Source: Fistularia commersonii | Taxonomy: Eukaryota > Chordata > Actinopteri > Syngnathiformes > Fistulariidae | Direction of reading: 5' to 3' | Length of the DNA stretch: 64,000 nucleotides | Assembly (NCBI GenBank): GCA_037954325.1 | Contig: JBBMNZ010000027.1 | Location: 8,210,501 to 8,274,500 of the forward strand | Shown: positions 57,995 through 64,000 of the stretch, in pieces | Numbering within the stretch: position 1 is the stretch's first letter | Layout of the letters: each line of letters begins with the position of its first letter | Notes under the pieces: model-generated | Seen by the model: only the letters and a program-made list of their open reading frames with translations | What the model was told of the DNA's origin: nothing | The model's database searches: none | Position numbers and translations under genes: made by a program

Positions 57995-59759
57995 GTAGGC
58001 AGGGCTAATGTGAAGCTGAGCAGCTATAAATAAAGAACTTGCTGCCGCTGCTGCTGCTGTTGTTGGAAATAGAGGAAGGTCAGAAACAAATCTCTTAAGA
58101 CTGAATATTTGAACCGTCAACTCTGTATGATGACTGATAAAATTAAGTTGTGATAAGTACAGTCATGAACTATTGATCTTTGTTTTTGTTTATTTTGTAT
58201 GAAGTTTTAAATATACAGACGATCTCTTATCAGGGATATGAGAAGGTGTGCAAAGATTTCAAAATCTTAACTTGTACACATTATCTCGAGATTTTGCAAT
58301 CCTTCTCTTTCTTAGTTATTTTATTTCTTTTCCCATAAAACAGAAGATATATTATTCATAGCTCAAAAGGCAAATGAGAATACACAGTGGAAAAAACTAA
58401 TTGACTAAATGACTGATTATAGCTTTAACTATATTAACTTTTATTTTCAGCACATAAAATGTGTTTTGATTTTATATACTACAATAAAAAATGATTTCCT
58501 GCTGTAGCCTGTAAAACCATTTTGTCTTATGTGTAGTGAGAAAATACATGCAAACACAGGCTGAGTAGTTTTCAATTTCAAATCTACACATGAAGGCGTC
58601 TGAAATTAAATTTTAACAAGTGAAAAATTTTGAGAAACGGTTCAGTTTGAAATGGTAGCTGTAGTGTGCACATGCGCTGGAAGTCTATCAATAACCTCTA
58701 ACAGAGTAGTGCCAATGTGGACAATGGGGTCTTGTCTATTTGTTTGCCAGTGTGTGTGTTTGTGTGAGTGCATGCTGCCTGTGCTGGATGACCTTTGGTA
58801 TAAATAGCCTGCTGGTGCTAGCCTTGATGACAGCTGACAGCACGCACCGTTGTGTGAATTTGTTTCCTGAGCAGTGCTGTTCAACAGTTATCCCTCTTGG
58901 AACAATGCCTGAATGACAGCTTGCTACCCGGCAACACTCTTGCCCTCTAATTTTCTGACAATGGGCTCAATTTCTTGCACTAACTAAGGGTATGATTGCA
59001 CAGTTTTGGTTAGGTGAGGTTTGTGAAGTATGGAAAGCACCAAAGTCTTGGGGAAGATGGCTGTATGTTTCCAGGGTAATGTGTTCTCCTTATTTAGCAA
59101 AGGTGGATTACGTGTGTGTTGCTGTCCATACAATTATGAGGACCAGGTTTTCATGCAGCTCTCCAACTCAATAGTAATTTTCTGATCTTAAAACTCACTC
59201 TGTGCATCTGTTGCAGATATGGAGAGGGAATTGGCTCTGTAGGAGTTCTTGATATTAGTGAGTATTTAGTTGAGTGTGTTATTGCAGCTTGGTTTGAATT
59301 TCGCCCAGTGGTAGAAGTGCACATAAACTTCCAATGAGTGCAAACTTGCAATAAACATGGTTAAACACCTGGTGCTACAGTATAAAGTCTGTATCGGGAT
59401 AATTAGTCAGTAAGACACTCTTGGCTTTGGCGCTATCAGCTCAAGCTTTGTTTTACAATTGATGGTTTATACACTTCAAAGATCACAATGAATGATATGA
59501 TTAATGATTAAGAACTTCACATTGTAATAAAAAACCTGTGTTAGTTGCATTGCGTTACTATTAGTTGATCAATCAACTTTTTCATATGTCTCAAAACTTA
59601 ATGACATTTTCATATCCTTCCATTCCTGGAAAACAAAGAATTTAAAATAAGGCACATTATGATTTGGGCTGTCGATTCAACATGACGTGCGCCAGTCCAT
59701 TCACAGCGGTTTAAACCAGGTGATAGTTTCTCATTATTTCCTCTCCGTTCTTCTCCTAG

Positions 59760-60939
59760 ATCTGGAGCCTGATGACAGCACATCCTTCTACATCCTAAAT
59801 GTGGGCCAGCCCCAGTCTCTGGTTGCTAACCACCAGTCTATTGGCCTGCCTCGTCATGGCATGCAGTCCCACTCCCAGATTATCGGCACTTCCCCATGCC
59901 TCCAGTCACTTAAACCAGGATCAGATCACCCGAGCTATGAGGCACAAGACTCAAAGTATGGAACCTCCCCCCAGCTCTCAGCTGTTGCTTTGGAGGCGCC
60001 AAAAGCCTTTGAATGTCCAAGTATTCAGATCACCTCTATCTCCCCAAGTTGCCAGCAGGAGATGGAGGCAAATGAGGAAGATCTGAGAGCAAATGGGCGT
60101 GATGGAGACTATCACAGTGACAGACCGCTGTCCAGAGACCACTTGTATTTACCTCTGGACCACTCATACAGAGACTCTTCGCTGAGCCCTAGCCCATGCA
60201 GCAGTCTCTCCTCAAGGAGCTGGTTCTCTGATGCCTCCTCCTGTGAATCATTCTCACATGTCTACGATGATGTTGACTCAGAGCTAAATGAAGCAGCTGC
60301 CCGTTTCACCCTGGGCTCCCCACTTACATCCCCAGGCTGTGCCTCCCCACAAACTGGTGGTGGGGTATTAGAGGAGCAGCCCCATTGGCAGCATCACCAC
60401 GCTGCCTTTGTCCCCCACTCCCACTCAGTCAACCTTTCACCTCGTCAGTCCCCCTGCCACTCACCTCGCACTAGTGTCACTGATGAAAATTGGCTTAGTC
60501 CACGACCTCCTTCTAGGCCCTGTTCACGTCCCACCTCACCATGTGGGAAAAGACGCCACTCTAGTGCAGATATCTGCTACCCAGGCTCTGTGTCGCCACA
60601 CCATTCACCAGCACCTACGCCAGGACCTTCACCGAGGGGCAGTGTGACGGAAGACACCTGGGTTGGAAGTCACTCTGTAGGCATGTCACCCTTTCAGTGC
60701 TGCCCTGAGGCAGACATACCATCCAAGACAAGGAAGACCTCACAGGACAGAACAATGATCCAATCAGCAAAAGGGGACATGGGGCTAGATGACCAGGGGA
60801 ATGTGTCCCCTAATCTAGACTCTCCCTCAGAAGAGGCGTTGCACAGCTTGAAGAAGGATGGCCCAGGGGAGCAATTTCTCTCTGTGCCGTCCCACTTTTC
60901 ATGGAATAAACCCAAGCCTGGCCATACACCTATATTCAG
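59760..60939 (+). CDS. nfatc3: NFATC3 exon 2, regulatory (NFAT-homology) region
   Basis: Encodes residues 31-424 of NFATC3, the calcineurin-regulated N-terminal half. Acceptor TTCTCCTAG|AT at 59,759/59,760; donor TTCAG|GTAAAT after 60,939, leaving an Arg codon split 2+1. In the exon 1+2 numbering: calcineurin-docking PSIQIT at 117-122; serine-rich region with SSRSWFSDASSCES at about 181-194; DDVDSELNEAAARFTLGSPL at 200-219; SP repeats with SPRQSPCHSPR at 257-267, the SVTDENWLSPRP box at 269-280 and SPHHSPAPTPGPSPRGSVTEDTW near 309-331; nuclear localisation signal KRR at 294-296; second calcineurin contact LSVP at 404-407; ends at KPKPGHTPIFR. Dephosphorylation of the serine-rich and SP clusters by calcineurin drives nuclear entry in this family. 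The downstream Rel-homology exons are outside the window. The open frame extends upstream into the intron, but that part lacks conservation and is not coding. Confidence 0.97.
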
Positions 60940-63900
60940 GTAAATAATACTCTTATTAATGACAATAATTTGTTGTTTATTCTACAAACAGGATTACAAG
61001 CATATCCAAGGATTACTGGTTCTTGCCCTTTAATACAGCTAAATAAGTAATAAAGCAGGGGTATTATCAATGAGACATTTAATTTTATCTCCAGCTTGAT
61101 ATTTGTCTTGGTGAGTGTCAAAGTGAAAGGAAGCAAGAGCCCCAAACAGGCAGATGTAGGGATAAATGCATCTTTGTCAATATTGTGAGTTACAAATGCT
61201 TTTAACACAAGGCAGCACACTTGCGAATACTGAACACAATTAGTACCCCACAGATAAATAATGAATCTCAACTGAAAATGATTTTATAGAGCATTGTGAG
61301 ATGTGATTAAAAACTGAAAGGCCTTCTTGATCTTGTGGAAAATATGGTTTAGCAGTGCAGTAAATTAGTATCAGAATGCACAATACATAATACATAAATA
61401 AGAGGCATGTCAATTGTTGTCTGCCAATCAATGTTCTGTAACCAGGAAACTTTGAGCTCCTTATCAGCAGTATAAATCTCACATAGGTTACACTGTATAG
61501 TAATTACAATTTATGAGTGTGCGGAAGGAATCGCTGGAAAAACACATGCACACAAAAAAGCATACACTTACAAACACACAGACATGCTTTCCACATTAAA
61601 GAGTGATGGTTGCAATCAAAAGCTCACAATGCTGTTTTTTTAGGAGATCAGTATGCTCTCTCTTCTTCAATGTGTGCAGCAGATGAAGACATGGCCTTGT
61701 TTGTGTGCACTGGCCCTTAGCACTGTAAATCAGCACAGGGTACATATGGCAAGGGGCCCACCACACATACCCACTGATACATGGACACTTGAGTAAACAC
61801 ATGCAAAGACACAACATACAGTACATGCTTACTCACACTACACACCTTCAAGATATAAGAACTCTTATTATTATTAAGCCTGCTGCAGAATTAGGTACTT
61901 AGATAATCAATTGTTTTTACATCTTACATTACAACTTAAATTATTACATCTACTATTAAAGCATGGCAAGAAATTTGGTTTTAAAGAATACTACAATAGT
62001 TAATGCATATTATTTCTTTGTCTTCATTAAGTTTTTGATTCCTTCAAGTGTTTATCATGCTTATCCTCCTTAAAACTACATTATTGTTGCAGAGACTATA
62101 TTTCATTATGAAAATAAAGTGCTGCCAACCCCTGTCTACCAAAACACAAATACTTGTTAGCTTATTTGATGCTTTTTGAAGACATAGTCCAATTTAGATG
62201 GGAGGTATTGAGGTGAGTGCTCTCATTCTCCCCTCAAACACCCACATTGTTTTTTTTTAAATGGCAGAGAAAAAGTACCTTGTAAATGAAACAATGGTTG
62301 ATCATAATAAAACAATAGTGACCATTACAGTTTGTACAACTGCAGTCTGTCATTAACACATAAGATACAGTCTGGCAGCCAAATACATGCATACATGATG
62401 TGTGATCACTACTGGTTCCATGAACATTTAGTATTTTTTGCCATGTGATAAAAAGGAATATACTTTTGCTCAACAAGAAAAATGTTTTACTGGATGAATT
62501 TGTATGATTGTATTATGGTATGAAAAACTTGTGTACATCTAAAAATGTGATTAATGACATGACAAAACAGTGTTCTTAAAGATCAAATCTACACTGTGGA
62601 TTATTTTCAAGGTATTTTGGTATTAAGCTAAAGTTCAACAAATACTCACAGATTGTTTTAAATTATTTTGTATTTTTTCATATCAGTGAATATTGAAAGA
62701 GAAGCAGGCAGATGTTTCAATATTTGGGCCCTGAAATTTGCCCATAAGATTTTAGATGCATAATGGTCTGGTGGATGCTCTGTTAATGAGCTTATGGAGA
62801 CATATGAATGTGATTGGACAAGCAGCCTCTCTGCTATGCCTTGGACATTTAAGAACAGTTATTCTGTGCCAGGACAACGCCCATCAATCCTGCTCTGCTT
62901 GGTCTCATAGCTCATATTTCCTCTGTCCTACTAAACTGTTACTGTAGCAGCCATGCAAACCCAAACTTCCTAAGAGGTTATGCAATACCTGCTGGGAGGA
63001 AAAGTTAAAGTTTTGGAGTCACATGTTACTGTCAGATCATCAGTATCAGTTTAAGTCTTGTATTCAGTCATTGTAAACTTTAAAACAGGTGATTACCATG
63101 CCATCAACTTTTTATATTTTGAATATATATGTTTCTGAACTTAATATTTGTTCATCGTTGTTAGCTATCTATGACTGTTAACTAATCCAAGACCACATGT
63201 CTCAGAAGAGAGAAGACAACAACGGCATTTTCATCATCCACATAATGAGACAAAGCAACACAATTCCTCACTTTTACTACTTCTACTACCACGGTAACCA
63301 CTCTTCTTCTTTCCCTTTTGATTTTTCACTTCAGGGTTCACCACAGCAAATCAACCTTCTCCATCCAACCCTATTCTCTGTATCCTCCTCTCACACACCA
63401 ACAAACTTAATGTCCTCTATCACTACATCATAAATCTTCTCTTTAGTCTTCCTCTAGACCTCAAAATCTAACATCTGCTGTCCCTCTGATGGACTCATTC
63501 CTGACCCTATCCATCCTCGTCACTCCCAAAGAGAACCTCAACATCTTCATCTCTGTGACCTCTAGCTCTGCCTCCTGACTTTTCGTTATACTACCACTTT
63601 AACCACTATTACTATTATCGCTAAATTTACAACTTCAAATTCAAGTTGTTATAATAACAATAATGATAATGAAAAATAACACTTCAGATCCATATCATAC
63701 ACATTCAAGAGGTTAGCGACTGGATCTACCTTTTCCCCTCAAGTACATACTGCAAAAGTGCATTCATACCCAACACAGAATGAAATGATATATTAACAGA
63801 TGGTTACAATCCAGTACTAGCTATTGGAAAGCTTTACAGGAAATTCTGGTGAAATTCATCTATGGCACTCAGCCACACAAAAACCATTGTTCCAATGGCA

Positions 63901-64000
63901 AAGGAAATAAAGCAAACCTAATGAAAATAAAAAATCAAAGTAGAGTTGTCATGAAGCCATGGGTTCTTAATATACACACACATACAGCGCCCCAGAAAAA
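60940..64000 (+). other. nfatc3: NFATC3 intron 2, 5' part
   Basis: Begins at the GTAAAT donor after exon 2 and runs off the right edge. No sequence resembling the next NFATC3 exon (start of the DNA-binding Rel-homology region) is present. The only recognisable item is a LINE 3' fragment at 63,301-63,582 in reverse orientation. The rest is AT-rich and low in coding potential. Confidence 0.85.
63301..63582 (-). mobile_element. LINE 3' fragment, reverse orientation
   Basis: Plus-strand text contains CAGGGTTCACCACAGCAAAT, CAACCCTATTCTCTGTATCC and CACTCCCAAAGAGAACCTCA, in the same order as the 3' region of the 18.4-kb copy, with internal gaps. It lies in NFATC3 intron 2. Confidence 0.75.

Larger units (their letters stand above)
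45103..59759 (+). other. nfatc3: NFATC3 intron 1 (about 14.7 kb)
   Basis: GT-AG intron separating the two NFATC3 coding exons. It is AT-rich and carries most of the dispersed repeats in this half of the window: a teleost repeat copy at 48,526-48,753 (reverse), one at 51,811-51,934, another family at 53,123-53,338, and LINE tails at 53,998-54,090, 56,391-56,472 and 57,581-57,745, plus a (CA)n at 55,201-55,244. It also contains a 55-nt hairpin (45,601-45,655) and the candidate microexon at 57,968. Short ORFs inside it, such as 49,188-49,448 and 50,180-50,980, resemble nothing I recognise. I see no other clear NFATC3 exon. Confidence 0.9.

Noticed and set aside
59687..59759. Upstream ATG extension of NFATC3 exon 2 (MRQSIHSGLNQVIV...)
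   Set aside because: It runs through the polypyrimidine tract and acceptor. Exon 1 joined at 59,760 reproduces the conserved junction, so this is intron.

Overview
The window is AT-rich, intron- and repeat-laden vertebrate DNA from a ray-finned fish, probably a percomorph-type teleost. The evidence is the vertebrate-only gene NFATC3, several 3'-truncated copies of a LINE family typical of fish genomes, a hAT-type non-autonomous element, and long (CA)n arrays including one of about 88 units. There are no operons, rRNA genes or CRISPR arrays, and I recognised no tRNA.

Layout. Positions 1 to about 31,000 hold no exon I can recognise. This stretch is a gene desert, or the intron or flank of a gene outside the window, with simple repeats, one 574-bp hAT MITE (9,447-10,020), a degraded LINE (18,425-19,525) and several complex, repeat-free blocks that look like candidate conserved non-coding elements. 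From about 30,250 to 33,350 the DNA becomes GC/CpG-rich and resembles a promoter, but its gene is unidentified. From 33,351 to 37,773 there is AT-rich spacer with two old dispersed repeats.

The two certain genes are head to head. DDX28, a mitochondrial DEAD-box RNA helicase, is a single-exon gene on the minus strand (37,774-39,411). NFATC3, a calcineurin-regulated transcription factor, is on the plus strand. Its CpG-rich promoter/5' leader lies at about 44,420-45,011, exon 1 at 45,012-45,102 and the large exon 2 at 59,760-60,939. Exons 1 and 2 join in phase and give a 424-residue N-terminal regulatory half with PSIQIT and LSVP calcineurin-docking motifs, the serine-rich region, SP repeats and a KRR nuclear localisation signal. 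The Rel-homology exons lie beyond the right edge. DDX28 and NFATC3 are also close neighbours on human 16q22.1, so this is conserved synteny.

The two genes share no pathway. DDX28 acts in mitochondrial ribosome assembly, and NFATC3 carries calcium signals to the nucleus. The best hunting results are an in-phase 27-nt candidate cassette microexon in NFATC3 intron 1, a perfect 75-bp palindrome between the two genes, a cluster of non-B-DNA-prone sequences just upstream of the NFATC3 leader, and a 789-nt frame with only one internal stop beside the orphan CpG-rich region. I saw no evidence of an entirely new biological system.
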